Under the pieces are notes generated by a model, which saw nothing but the letters and a program-made list of their open reading frames with translations, was not told where the DNA came from and made no database searches. Of a stretch of 64,000 nt of DNA, positions 1 to 12,470 are shown piece after piece (the first letter of the stretch is position 1; every line of letters begins with the position of its first letter). Location of the stretch: the NCBI GenBank assembly GCA_012295275.1, contig CM022672.1:24848430-24912429 (forward strand). Direction: 5' to 3'. Both the position numbers and the translations under genes were made by a program. This DNA comes from Chrysomallon squamiferum (lineage: Eukaryota > Mollusca > Gastropoda > Neomphalida > Peltospiridae).

Positions 1-471
1 AAAAAATCGTTCAGCATTTTGTAAAAAATCAAAGTCGAATCTAAGGAATTATTCAGTGAAATAAAAGAATAATCACTGCATTCACTTGTCTCAAAAAGAG
101 AACGCGTTGCCAAGACGCGCATGTGCAGACGACAATTTCCTGCTCTGGTGGCGCTCGCATCCACGCATGTTTTGGTTGAGTAATGCGAATCAAATGGGTC
201 TCTGTAAATAATTAATTGTCTGTATTTCAGATTAGTGTTCTAATGTTGGTGTTAACAGCGAAGTGAATTGAAATTAATTTAGTGGGGGAAACCACGGACA
301 GACCCTAAGGCTAGACGGATAGTATCTGTAGTTAATTCTGTGAGACTGTATAATAGAAACGAAAAGAAATTTTCGAACAATAAAATTAAATAGAATAACG
401 GGTATTTAATAATTATAATGGTAATATTAGCTGTCTTTAAAAACAAAAACAAACCGGCAAAAATATAGATA

Positions 472-580
<109 letters not shown>

Positions 581-1048
581 TTTTGGGTGCACAGATGAAT
601 GGAAGGGTTTAAGAAAGGATGGATGGATAGACAGAATGACAACCAGGTAGATGAAGACAGCTGTAGGAAGAGAAAGAGAGTAGACTCTTGAGTGTAGATT
701 CGTTAGAAACACAGAGTAATTAAGGTTGAATATATTTGATATATTTTAGACTATCAGTTTGAATAACTAACTGATTTCAGTAAGAAAATAAAACAGTAAA
801 ATTAGTTGAAGAACAAATAATCTAGGTTAAAACCACCGGCTCTCAATTTGTTTATTTGTTTATACTTTGGCGGAAGTAATAGAGACGGGTCATGAAAGTG
901 TTTTCGCATCGACTGTGAGTTTGTTTTTTTTCAATGGAAATATACCTGTTATATCTTAGACGTTGACACTAAGCGTTTAACCACGTGGTTTGTCAGTTGA
1001 AGTCAATCAATTTGCACTGAACCAGACAAGTTAAATCTCGCCTCGCGT

Positions 1049-1062
1049 GATCTCGCGAGATC
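1049..1062. promoter_or_regulatory. Perfect 14-bp palindrome containing TCTCGCGAGA
   Basis: GATCTCGCGAGATC is a perfect palindrome in a small GC-rich patch of an AT-rich intron. Its core TCTCGCGAGA is identical to a CpG-containing promoter element known in vertebrates (bound by BANP). Whether it works here is unknown. It could mark an internal promoter or be chance. Confidence 0.3.
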
Positions 1063-1455
1063 CCGCTCAATTCTATGCCCTTGAGATACATCTTCTTAAT
1101 ATATTTTTTTCTCATATATAGGCCTTCAATATATATATATATATATTTTTTTTTTTTCTGTGAGGGATAATGGAAACTGTGGATGGAATATTTCAGATAA
1201 CACGCATATCTTACAGATTATATCAACGATAGTTAACTCCAGGAACTGCATGATGTGAGTGATGTTGCAAATTCAGGCAGTCGAGTGAAAACATAACTTT
1301 CAAACGTGTTATCAGTACATTGTGTGAAAGTCTGGACATTCGCAACAATTAATGTTTCTGACACAGATAACTGTTAAACTTAGCACAGCTGAATTAGTCT
1401 GCGAGTAAATTCATTTTAGCAGATAGGAGTTATACATTTGATAATAACAAATAGC

Positions 1456-1458
1456 AAA

Positions 1459-1496
<38 letters not shown>
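1456..1496. repeat. (AAAT)n microsatellite
   Basis: About ten perfect AAAT units inside the intron. Confidence 0.95.
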
Positions 1497-1498
<2 letters not shown>

Positions 1499-2096
1499 CT
1501 GACACCCGAATTCTAATGCCGTCTAATATAACTGTACAGTTTGATAAATTAATATTTTCTCCAGAAATTATTATTATTATTAATGATTTTTATCAGTTTA
1601 CAAAATGTTATATTTTATTGTTTACAAAATAAAAAAATTCTCTATTTCCCCCCCTCCTAAAGTAAAAAAAAAACAAGAATTTTTTTTATTTGTTTCTTTT
1701 TTTTGAATTTTTTTTTTAAATCGTATTTTCCAAGCACCTGGTAAAAACCATGCACAAATAAATGTGTTCAGCCTTTCTTTAGGCAAACATCTGCAGAAAG
1801 TAGATGTGTTACCGTTTTATACCGTGAATATTTTTCTCAGGTTTTACGAGGTTCGGCTGGCTTAGACCCCTACAGTTTTCGTCCAAATGGAATTAATTAT
1901 CCCCGCTGGTGCTAACAGATTTTCAGGGCTTATACGAACAGGGGGTTAAAATTTTCACACATTTCATAAATAAACATCACGAAACGTCAAATTGGTTTCT
2001 TTAAATCATTGTTTAAAAGTGAAGGAGAACGTATTTTGTTTCTATTAATAATAGGAAAATTAAAAAAACAGACAATTCAGAAATCAGTAACTGCAA

Positions 2097-2100
<4 letters not shown>

Positions 2101-2180
<80 letters not shown>
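2101..2180. repeat. (AG)n microsatellite, 80 bp
   Basis: An uninterrupted AG run. Confidence 0.98.
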
Positions 2181-2182
<2 letters not shown>

Positions 2183-2370
2183 CGAAATATGAATTTGGAT
2201 ATGAATTTGTAAATTATTAACTAGTTAGCATATTTTACAAGTTTATAAATCAATATTTTTCAGTCCTTTATTCTTTCTTTAATAATTTGTTCTTGCTTTA
2301 ATTGATTTCATTATTATTATTCATCTACTTATATATCTACATCTATATATATCTATGTATATGTACTGTA

Positions 2371-2446
<76 letters not shown>
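2371..2446. repeat. Compound (TACA)n-(CA)n microsatellite
   Basis: TACA units run directly into about 45 bp of pure CA. The two + strand open frames here translate only the repeat. Confidence 0.97.
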
Positions 2447-2447
<1 letters not shown>

Positions 2448-2783
2448 GTACTGTATAGCCATATCTGTTTTTCTTTCTGGTCTATAACTTTCTACCTTCC
2501 TGCATGTCTTCAGTCCCTAACATCATATGCATCACATTTGTTCTTAGTTTTTAAAGTTAACACGAACCAGAAAGCAAACCAAACATTTTGGTACGCAAAA
2601 TAATCGTAAAGCACTTTGGAGATTTTCTCACGACATCGGGAGTCGTACAGAAATTCAAGAAAGCTAGCATATTATTGTTTATTTACTCGAATCTAACTAT
2701 CACAACAATTTCACTTTGGGTGTTGGAGCGTGAAGACTGCACGGACGTTTGTCACTCAACACCACGTCAAAGAAGAACTCATC

Positions 2784-3055
2784 ACACGATGAACACGTCA
2801 AACGTTGTACATACACACACACTATTAGCCTTGCTTCTTCTGTCTGCAGTCTTGTAGAAAACCTCAACTTGCGAATAGTGTTTGCACAACAAGTGAAGAA
2901 TGTTTGGCTGATGGCTGAGATACTGTTATATGACTGCTACTGATATAACAATTACTACAAAGCTTGTTAGGAAATATACTTAACATCAGTTTGGCTTCAG
3001 TTTATACTCGTCACGTGATGAACACGTCAAACGTTGAACATACACACACTAGCCT
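2784..3055. repeat. Pair of near-identical direct copies (about 40 bp each)
   Basis: The segment around GATGAACACGTCAAACGTTG occurs at about 2788-2825 and again at about 3017-3053. It is followed both times by TACACACACA and a TAGCC-type end, with only a few changes. The copies are 229 bp apart. It looks like a short segmental duplication. No coding role is seen. Confidence 0.75.
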
Positions 3056-3104
3056 GGCCATGAAAATAGATTGCATGCAAATGATAAAACTTCTGCTGCC
3101 ATTG

Positions 3105-3245
3105 CTACTACTGTTCCTACTACTACTGCTACTACTACTACATACACACACACTAGGCTACTACTACTACTACTATTATTACTACCACTACTACAGCTAC
3201 TAGTACTATTTCTACTACTACTACTATTAATATTTCTACTACATT
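3105..3245. repeat. Imperfect (ACT)n-rich tract
   Basis: ACT/TAC triplets interrupted by a CA run and by ATT triplets. Poly-Leu, poly-Thr and poly-Tyr frames across it are repeat artefacts. Confidence 0.9.
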
Positions 3246-3322
3246 TACAACTATAGACTGCCGTTACTAATAATATTTAGAAGAAAGAAAAGCGTCAGTA
3301 AGATTTAAATAGAAATATTAAG

Positions 3323-3343
3323 ATACATACATACATACATACA

Positions 3344-3394
<51 letters not shown>

Positions 3395-3440
3395 ATATAT
3401 ACACACACACATACATACATACATACATACATACATACAT
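3323..3440. repeat. Compound (ATAC)n-(AT)n-(AC)n-(ATAC)n microsatellite
   Basis: ATAC units, then about 45 bp of AT, then CA, then ATAC units again. It ends about 140 bp before the LIM2 exon. Confidence 0.95.
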
Positions 3441-3581
3441 AGATAAAATAAGGATTTTAAGATATCTACATACACAGATATAAATAAATATATCAAAATA
3501 TATATTCTTTCATCCAGCCGGCCATTCCAACATATGTATATATATACACATAAAATATTTATTTATTATTTATATTTTCAG

Positions 3582-3925
3582 GCGATATGCAATAAAACGT
3601 TGTTCTCGGTGTCATCTTGGAATTGCCGCCAATGAACTTGTGATGCGAGCACGTGATTCTGTGTACCATCTCTCGTGTTTCACGTGCAGCTCGTGCAATA
3701 GACCTTTAACCCCCGGGGAACAGTTTGGAATGAAGGAGAGTCTTGTGTACTGTCGTTCTGACTATGAAGTCATATTTCAGGGAGAATTTTTAAATATGTC
3801 CCCCGAAATGGGTGCCGGTTCTGGAGGACTTCCATATTATAATGGCGTAGGGGCAGTGCAAAAAGGTCGACCTCGAAAACGGAAGAGTCCACTGTCAGAC
3901 ATGGATGGTTGTCCTACATCAATGG
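3582..3925 (+). CDS. ap/Lhx2/9: Apterous/Lhx2/9 LIM-homeodomain protein, exon with LIM domain 2 and linker (partial gene)
   Basis: Seen: a 344-nt exon with a TTTTCAG acceptor before it and a GTAAGT donor after it. It reads one base, 114 codons, one base. The first residues are RYAIKRCSRCHLGIAANE, followed by a complete second LIM zinc-finger pair (CxxC, HLSC, CxxC, CRSD; the last zinc ligand is Asp). Next is the linker LPYYNGVGAVQKGRPRKRKS, which is almost identical to the LPYYNGVGTVQKGRPRKRKS linker of vertebrate Lhx2/Lhx9 and includes a basic stretch likely to act as nuclear signal. Known: LIM domains of this class bind the cofactor Ldb/Chip, and the protein is a nuclear transcription factor for limb or dorsal, neural and eye development. 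The ATG at 3640 is internal, not a start. The exon for LIM1 and the N-terminus is left of the window. Joining to 23952 gives Val from G|TG, which confirms the phase. Confidence 0.96.
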
Positions 3926-4679
3926 GTAAGTCTTCTTTGAGTTTGATTTTATAATTCATTTATTTATTTATTTATTTGTAATTTAAAATTTAAAATTTAT
4001 ATTTAAAAATGTTTTAGTTTCAAACGAAACTTTATTTATTTTGTTCAACGGGACAACGGTTTGGACGAATCCAAATCATTGTTTTATTTTCCTTTCATTT
4101 TATCGTCGTTTTTCTTGAAGAAAAACTAACGAAAATGATCACATAATTATATGTTCTTTTGATCTGCGTGGAAAAGGATATAGTTAAATAAACGTACTTA
4201 TGTATTCATGTAAGATAGATAATTAAGAAAAAGCTATAAAATAACCACATCGCCATGTTGTTTTATGATTTCACGTTAATGCTTATGTGAAAACTAGTAT
4301 TTTGTTTTTAAAAACCCCATAATAATGATAAATTATAATTTCTAGTTTTTATACTCTTTCCGTGTGGCACTGTTATATTCGCTCTCAGCATTAAAAGCAA
4401 TGGTTGAAGGTATAAATTTAGAATACTGAAAAACATGAAAGTAAAAAAAAAAAAAAAAAAACCATTCTTAAAACTCTTAGCAGAACAGAAAGACACGCGG
4501 CACGCATGTAGTATTAAAAACTACACTTTACATATTTGTATGTAATTGAAAAAGGAAGCCGGATTAACCACAACGCAATGTCAAGAGTGTTTACAGATCT
4601 TCCTCAACCAATTTCAAGTGACAAGTCTGTTCTGCATCTCACAAAGCATTTCTTGAGAACAGAGTCCTAAAATAGAGGT

Positions 4680-4870
4680 ATCCTCCCATCACAAACCACC
4701 CATGTTTGAGGTCTCTATCGTCCTTTGTGTCAGCCTTTCATGGTCAACTGGTGGTCATGGACATCCCACGGACATAATCAGCACTCGTTTTCGTCGCGCC
4801 GGGACACCTCTTTTGGTCAGTTATGAGCTGTCACAAGGCCACCGATAACCAAATCTAAACTCCATCTCTG
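4680..4870. promoter_or_regulatory. Candidate intronic regulatory island
   Basis: A repeat-free block of about 190 bp with balanced base composition, standing out from the AT-rich intron 750 bp after the LIM2 exon. It contains GAGCTGTCA and GATAA-like words seen in TALE and GATA binding sites. Function is inference from composition only. Confidence 0.25.
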
Positions 4871-5640
4871 GATTTAGCTTTCACTGTCTCTTTTTTGTTA
4901 GGCTATTTTTCATGGGTGTCAGAAATACTTTTAGATAAAACCCGTGTTTGCTTTAATGTTTTAATTTCAAAGACATAACCATGGTTTTTTATTATATAGA
5001 ATTACATAAGAGTTGGTCTGAGCAAGATTCGTCGATAAGGCGCGATCGCAGATTAAGTCTAACCTTTGCCTTCATGTCTTCAAAACTCGCATGCGACTGT
5101 TGGGTAATGATATAATTAGAAACTGTTCGCTGTACAAAGATGGCGATAATCTGCGAGGATTTAGTATTTTTGTCTGTTATTATCGCATTTTCTTAAGCAG
5201 CATGTTGACAGTTTAGTTAAATGTGATTAACACGACGCTTTGTGTGAACGAGATCTAATTACACGTCGGATTTGCTCGTCGTGTTGATTGTAACGTCGGA
5301 GATTCACATGACAAGATTTCATTGTCCAGTGATCACAACGTTAATTATAACACGCGTGCGAGCTTTAATTGTTTCTCTTTCTCTTTCTTCTTTTACTTTT
5401 ACTTTTATTATTTTCTATTCATTACAGTGTACACTGACTAATATTTACCTTTCCTTCTTTCTATTCATTCTTTTCTTATTTTTTTTTTTTTTTTTACTTA
5501 TCCAATATATTATTTTTATTCTTTGTTTTCCGTCAAATAAATTATATGTTGAAAGAAAAAGAGAAAAAGCCAGACTTAGATACAGACTGATATATAAATA
5601 TATAGAGTGATAAAAATACAGAGAGAGAGCTACAAAGAGC

Positions 5641-5642
<2 letters not shown>

Positions 5643-5728
<86 letters not shown>
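5643..5728. repeat. (AG)n microsatellite, about 85 bp
   Basis: Uninterrupted AG run, preceded by short AG-rich steps from 5619. Confidence 0.98.
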
Positions 5729-5729
<1 letters not shown>

Positions 5730-5974
5730 GACGTGCTATTCTGCAGATGCACAACTTCTTTGTAAACAGTATTACATACTACGTAATTACTTACTTCCTG
5801 TAGAGTGCAGTGCACTAAGTGTCTACACTTACTCAGCTTGTACTAACTTATTATTTTACACTCCTAGTCTTTTCATTCTCTTTGTTGTTCTCTTTGTAAT
5901 TATCTAATTTACATAACTTACGTCTTTTTGCACGACCATGAACTTTTGATTTTGATGCAAACATTTATTTATTA

Positions 5975-6003
5975 ATTTATTTATTTATTATTATTATTAT
6001 TAT

Positions 6004-6041
<38 letters not shown>

Positions 6042-6060
6042 ATAGCAGTAGTAGTAGTAA
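5975..6060. repeat. (TTTA)n-(ATT)n-(AGT)n compound microsatellite
   Basis: TTTA units, then ATT, then about 12 AGT triplets and an imperfect AGT tail. Confidence 0.93.
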
Positions 6061-6587
6061 TAAAAATTAATACGAAGCAAAAATGTATAAACTAACAAAC
6101 ATTATTAACAAATACAATTAGTAATGAAAATAACAATGAATAAATCCAAATGAGCAAAACATGTATATCTTATTTATATATCGACAATATTTAACTTAAA
6201 AGTTACTCAACCTTAAAAATAAAGTCAACTAATGCAACCTTAAACAGTCTTTGTAATTTTGTTTTTTAATCTTTTTTTTTTTTTTTTTGTATGTGTTTGA
6301 GTTTGTTACAGTTTCAGGAGTAACTTTCTTTGATGCCGACACGAGCAAACAAAATCGAAATTCTAGTTCAATCCAAGTTGGCGTTTGTCTGGTGTGCAAT
6401 TGATAGTGATCGAATTCTCAAATTGGTTTTGTTTGACTAATGAAATATTGACGATGTTAGAGCCGCAGTGGTGGTCGGGCAGTTGGCGCTGTGTAAACGT
6501 CGTGTTTGCCGTAGTCGTCATGTCAACATTCTTCAGTCTTGATATTGATGATGATGATGAATCTTGATAAATATTCTCTTGATGCAA

Positions 6588-6592
<5 letters not shown>

Positions 6593-6682
<90 letters not shown>
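6593..6682. repeat. (AG)n microsatellite, about 90 bp
   Basis: Uninterrupted AG run. Arg-Glu frames across it are artefacts. Confidence 0.98.
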
Positions 6683-6686
<4 letters not shown>

Positions 6687-6901
6687 CTTTTATTATTTCT
6701 TTTTATGTATATTTTAACGAATAGCTTTATGTATTTCCATAAAGTTATTTTTAACTGGCACTAATTAGTAAAGAGTAAGTTTTAAAAAGTTATACCTCAG
6801 AGAAAATATAAAATTAACTGAATAATATTTTAAAGAAATTTTCAGTTTTTGACATTTTACTGTTTTATTGGATGAATAATGATGATTATGACGAAAATTA
6901 C

Positions 6902-6933
<32 letters not shown>

Positions 6934-7229
6934 ATTTTTACTTTGTGTCAGAAGGAGAGTTGTTTTTTTTTTTTACTGTAAGAACTTAATAATAGAACAC
7001 TGTTTTAAAAATTACACTTCATTTGAGCATAAAACGGTTTGAACCACTCCGTGATATTTGTAAAAACCCTTTGGCAAGCAGTGTCTGAATCACTGAAGAA
7101 TATTATTGTAAAGCAGGTTTGTTGTAGAAGGTGGCACCAAACACTTGTCCAGCAGCGAGAAAGGTGTGTGTTTTGTGAAAATTACCAGCAGTGCCGCGCT
7201 CAAACAAATCTTTGTCATGCGTCTGACTA

Positions 7230-7700
7230 CGATCACCTTTGGTGAGTGGAGTCTTTGAAATCAGATTAAGGACAAGTTTAACCCTTGGCGAATCATTCAC
7301 TGGCTCGGCTTTCAGACTTTACAGGTTTCCAAACAAACACCGTCCCAAATGTGTGAGGGGTGGGGACAGCTGTGCGAGTGAATGCCTCACCCTGGGTCCC
7401 TTGGGGATTATGGTCAGGCCCTTGAGGACCACGGAGGAGGGCCGACTCTATCGGGCTTTGATGTGTTTTGTGAAGCGGAGGGCTTCATTTCTTTAGTGTC
7501 GGGTTCCGCATTCCCGTTTCGTGGATGCTTGGGGGACATTCATTTTGCCGTCAGTATTTAGTAATACTGCCATTATCAATCATTTGTTCTTTGTCGCGGC
7601 ACGGGCGGTAACTCTACGGGAATGTGTTTATTATGTTGGTGTCGTCTGCTCGTCTTTGGACCATCGTCTGCACTAGTGGGTGTCCAGCTCAGCTATCAAA
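7230..7700. promoter_or_regulatory. Candidate intronic enhancer island
   Basis: About 470 bp with no simple repeat and GC near half, in an otherwise AT-rich intron. It contains AAACAAACA at 7331 (forkhead-type), TCCCTTGGGG at 7397 (one mismatch to the COE/EBF palindrome) and several GATTA words. No open frame across it resembles a protein I know. A regulatory role is inferred only from composition and its place in a developmental gene. Confidence 0.3.
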
Positions 7701-8008
7701 ACGTCATTGCTGTTATTGTTATTCGGCCTCCATTCTGTTATCTAAGTTCCTAGTGTTATCCAAGATTTCGGACCACTCCTGTTCGACATAGGTCAAAAGT
7801 CCTATACGTCCTGGCATGTTTTCGCCGTCTGCATTCTATTCCATAGCCTCAAGTTCAAAACTACAGATCCGTTAGCTGTGATTTTCGAAAAAAATAAATG
7901 TCAAAGAATGGGTGTAAGCGATTACAATATTTGTACAATTCTCATACTTAAAAAATGATCCGATTTTAGAAACATTATTTTATTTTGTTTTATTTTATTA
8001 GTTAAATT

Positions 8009-8024
8009 TTATTTATTTATTTAC

Positions 8025-8067
<43 letters not shown>

Positions 8068-8069
8068 TT
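8009..8069. repeat. (TTTA)n microsatellite
   Basis: Near-perfect TTTA units. A shorter AAAT tract lies at about 8284-8310. Confidence 0.93.
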
Positions 8070-8649
8070 AACAGAATATGACGGTTATCTTCGCAATTTC
8101 AGAACTGAAGATTTTATTTACAAGTATATAAATTTTATTTATGCAAATTTCGTTCTTTTATTAATTTATTTTGTTTAATATATTTATTTCTAAATAAATA
8201 AAGAAAGAATAAAGGAAGAATGACTAGGACAGTATAGATTAAAATAAAAATAAAATAATAAATTTATAAGATCAAATAACTTTAAATAAATAAATAAATA
8301 AATAAATTAAATAATTAATTTATTAACAAACAAATAAAAATATCAGAACCAAAATCTAGGTGTAATTCATCAATATTTTATTACCATAAAAAAAAAGAAA
8401 AAACGATTTGTTTTGAATTTTTTAAAACTGTATTGACGCTATATAGATTGGTTAAAAACCTAAGACATATCAGACAGTTTGCGTGTTCTGTAATTCTGTA
8501 GAACGACTGATGTCTGACTGATGTTCTCAGATAATATTTACTTCTTCTTCTCTGTCAGTTATTGATTCGACGGCGGAGTAAAATAGTAGTTTTACAATAT
8601 TTACCGGGTGCACGCAGTTACGAACTAATCTTTTACAAATATCATCGCG

Positions 8650-8689
8650 CATAATTTCATTTTTCATGATAATATATATGTTTATGTTC

Positions 8690-8744
<55 letters not shown>

Positions 8745-8831
8745 TGATGATGATGATGATGATGATACTAATGATGATAATAATAATTATGCATAATTTC
8801 ATTTTTCATGATAATATATACATTTATGTTC

Positions 8832-8890
<59 letters not shown>

Positions 8891-9011
8891 CGTCATCATC
8901 ATCATCATAATCATAAACAACAAACAACAACAGGTAAATAAATAAATAATCAGCCTCATAGTTTTAATGTTATAACTGTCCACCATCATCATCATCGTAC
9001 TCATTATTATG

Positions 9012-9069
<58 letters not shown>
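8650..9069. repeat. Duplicated (AAT)n module with a facing (ATT)n array
   Basis: A 44-bp leader beginning CATAATTTCATTTTTCATGA occurs at 8650-8693 and again at 8792-8835, each time running directly into an (AAT)n array. The first array continues into (ATG)n. The second is faced at 9011-9069 by (ATT)n, its reverse complement, so the region can fold into a hairpin. The poly-Ile, poly-Asn and poly-Met frames are artefacts. Confidence 0.9.
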
Positions 9070-9759
9070 TATAACAGGTTTTTGTTGGTATGTCTGTATT
9101 TACATACATGATATTACACACATTCAATTACGTCGCTCAGCCGGCTAAGATGACGTCTCCTATGCAAGAATGTTATCAATAATCTATTGTTAATCCCGGA
9201 ATTATTAATCATCATTAATTCTGTTTTTATCACGATCTTATAACAGATATATTTAGTCTTAAAGCTGTAACAATTTTTTTTATGTCATTAATCTTTCTGA
9301 TGTCACCAAAGGAGTACCGCACTGTATTACGAAAGGTATAACAATATCTGGGTGTGCAGCAATAACCACAAGTCGCAAAGTTATTTACTCGTATTAACCC
9401 TGCGCCACAGATCGGCACATATCTTATTACTAAGCATGGGATTATGATCAAAACAGCGATAACACGATATCAAAGAAAATTACAGGTTTAAGGCAAATTA
9501 CACGAAAGCCGAGATTTACTTTTATTTAAGAAGAATGAGGCAACGACAAAAACACCCCGGCAGCTTCCTGTGTTAGAACGTGAAAAATTAAATTAATAAA
9601 ATACCGTGTCGGTTTCTTTTCATAAGCAGCAAGACAAAACGCGACGATAATGTATTCTATTTTTCTGTTATTATAGTTGGAATTTAAATGTCCACATTTT
9701 CTTTCTTTCTGCTTTTGCTTTAAAGATTCTTATCAGACTCTGCCATCAAGTATTACAAT

Positions 9760-10340
9760 AGAATTTGTTAGTTTTTTCCGGCAGCCCTTCGCGTCAAGTG
9801 TTCACACCCCCTCGGGGCTCTTTGCAGGGGGTAACGCTTGGAGAGTTTATTTCTTTTTGGCAGGGTGAACGGCTTATGTCCATTCCTTGTAGGGACACAG
9901 AATATCGGTAATCCCGCCACAGTATCGGATATTGACAAATCGCAGCATGGCTGTTGAGATCTTTTCACACACGCTGAAGTGTCCTGGCAAGTTACTTTTA
10001 AGTTTCAGCGCAAAGGGACCGGTATGGAACGAAACCGAAAAGCAGGGAGACGCCACCTGGTGATGGGATTCTAAAAGCGACCACGCCGGACTTAGTTTTC
10101 CATTATGCGTACCATTCATGCACGCAGAACCGAGTCAAAGGCTTATAGCCCTGCTCGGTTGAAAAACTGCCACACCTGTCAAATGTCGGGTAATCTTTTC
10201 GTCGAGTATAAGCAAACAAACTATTGTTTCACGCTGGCGTAACGTAACAAATGAATGGTTTTGGGTAATCATTTGATGCTAGACTTGATCTGGGCTATTT
10301 CAGTCATTTCGCGATGTTGACACTAGCGCTTTCTACAGTT
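9760..10340. promoter_or_regulatory. Candidate intronic enhancer island
   Basis: About 580 bp of complex sequence without simple repeats and with GC clearly above the surroundings. It includes CACCTGGTG near 10053 (an E-box within a palindrome). Open frames across it do not look like a known protein, so I favour conserved noncoding DNA. The evidence is compositional. Confidence 0.28.
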
Positions 10341-10369
10341 ATAATAATCTGTAATACTGATAATGTTTG

Positions 10370-11095
10370 GTTTTTTTTTTTTTTTTTTTTTTTCGTTTAT
10401 TATGTTAAAAAAAAATAATAATAAAATACATTTCTAGTAAAAAGATTCGGTATCTTATCAAATCAAATTATTTTATTTTGTTTCAAATATTTTTATTTAT
10501 TTATTTATTTCCATCTATTTTAATTAAATAAGGCTGATGTAACAAGAACTCTAGTTAAAGAACTTAATTTTATTTCTGCTGGATGTTGCCAATTATTACT
10601 TTAATTTTGTTTGAATTATTTTATTATATTTTATTATTTCTCCTGTATTTATCAGTTTTTGTTATAAATTCAAACACAGTTTTTAAAAACACATAAACTA
10701 CTTTTTATTAATTCAGTTTAATTTATTCATACCAACTCCATTAATTTTTGTCCTAAGTTATAGCAGTAGAAATATTATATATATTTATCTGTTTCATCCT
10801 CATTATTATTTTAAAAATATATTTATAATGAAAGATTTTCTTTCTAAATCCATATGAATTTTTTTATTACAAATTTACTAATAATATTATAAGTTTTACG
10901 TTTTAAAACCTTATCAACTGACCTATGGATTTATTTCTTAGAATAATTATCTTTTTCACAAATAAAATAATTAATACTAAGTTTAATTATATATTTAGTT
11001 TCAAAAAAAAAATAAATAAAAATAAAAAAAAATAAATAAAAAAAAATTAAAAATAAATAAAAAAAAAAAAAAATAAAATTTTTTTTTTTTTTTTA
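10370..11095. repeat. AT-rich low-complexity tract with poly-T and poly-A runs
   Basis: A T run at 10371-10393 and dense A and T homopolymer steps at 10990-11095, with only A/T-rich sequence between. No feature is seen. Confidence 0.85.
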
Positions 11096-12011
11096 TTAAA
11101 CCCCGGTTGTTATAAATTACATGTACGTATAGCTACAATTTATACGAAGACAAAAATCTATGTATATGTAATCTGTACAATAACAGTTTTTATTTTTAAT
11201 TTTACAAAACCTACGGCATCACACCTATAACTATTTGTCTTTTACCAAGATACAATATATTCTGATTACATCTAAAATGAAGAAACTTTTCTAAGTCCTT
11301 CCAGAATCCTTGTTCGCTGGAAATCTTAAACTGCTTTATCTTCATTTCTGCCAAGAATAAGGTAACGGTTTCACACGTACCTCGTGGAAGGGAAATGGAA
11401 ACAAAGCCATATAAACCTGTCAGGAAACGTTCTGGATAGTTCTTATCAAAGAACACAGTGTAAATATGTTGTTTTTAATCTGCGTAACCATAGCTACAAA
11501 GACAGGTGTGAATCGCTGATAAAATTTCATTGTGGATTGTCGGGAACCCGTTTTAATATCTGTTGATGCTTAAAGAAATTATTAAAACTGCGGCATATAA
11601 TACAGCTGAAAAAAATACAGTAAAATCAAGTAATATTTAAAAAATGAATAAGATCTTTAATATCAGTAAATAAATATCTTTTATAGCATTGTAAAAATTT
11701 AGTTGTTAATTAAATTTTATACATATCGTTATACTTATTTTTCGTGTATTTATAAATTAAAAAAAAAAAAAAAAATGTTGTTTTAGAAAATTTAGTTTTT
11801 GTTGGTAATACGTTTCAAAATATTTTTTATTTCGATAACTTTATGTAGTATATTATGACAGATAATATCATAAATATTTGAAAATGCCAGCTTTAAAGGA
11901 ATTTCCCAGAGCGATATGAATTTAAAAACGAACATAATAATAAATAATACCTATAAAAATATTAATGTAAGTATCATCTATTTAAAAAAATTCTTCAAGT
12001 CCAAAACTGTT

Positions 12012-12012
<1 letters not shown>

Positions 12013-12049
<37 letters not shown>

Positions 12050-12076
12050 GTTATTATTATTAGTATTATTATTATT
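12013..12076. repeat. (TTA)n microsatellite
   Basis: ATT triplets with two single-base interruptions. Confidence 0.94.
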
Positions 12077-12319
12077 AATTCAGTTTTAATTGTTTTAAAT
12101 TAAGAAAATTAAAAGAAATCAAAAGAAATCAAAATTAAAAAATAACCTATTTATTTTATATTTGGTTGTTTGCTTTTTAAAACAAAATCAGTTTAATTAT
12201 ATTTAACATTGTAACCGCTCGTTTCTCAGAACTTCAAATTTTATTTCATGTACGAAATTTTATAATTCTGTGACTTCAGTTACTGTCTGAAAAAGTGTAA
12301 TGCAAATGCAATTGTGTCT

Positions 12320-12470
12320 ATGTGTCTGTGTGTCTGTGTGTCTTTGTGTCTGTCTCTGTCTTTCTGTCTATTTATCTATCTCCATATTTCTATCTATACA
12401 AAATACCACTACCATCAGCACTATACCAACAACAACAACAACAACAACAATAATAATAATAATTAGTAAT
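12320..12470. repeat. GTCT-rich, (ACA)n and (AAT)n low-complexity tract
   Basis: Short runs of TGTGTCTG, CTAT, CAACAA and AATAAT in series. Confidence 0.85.
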
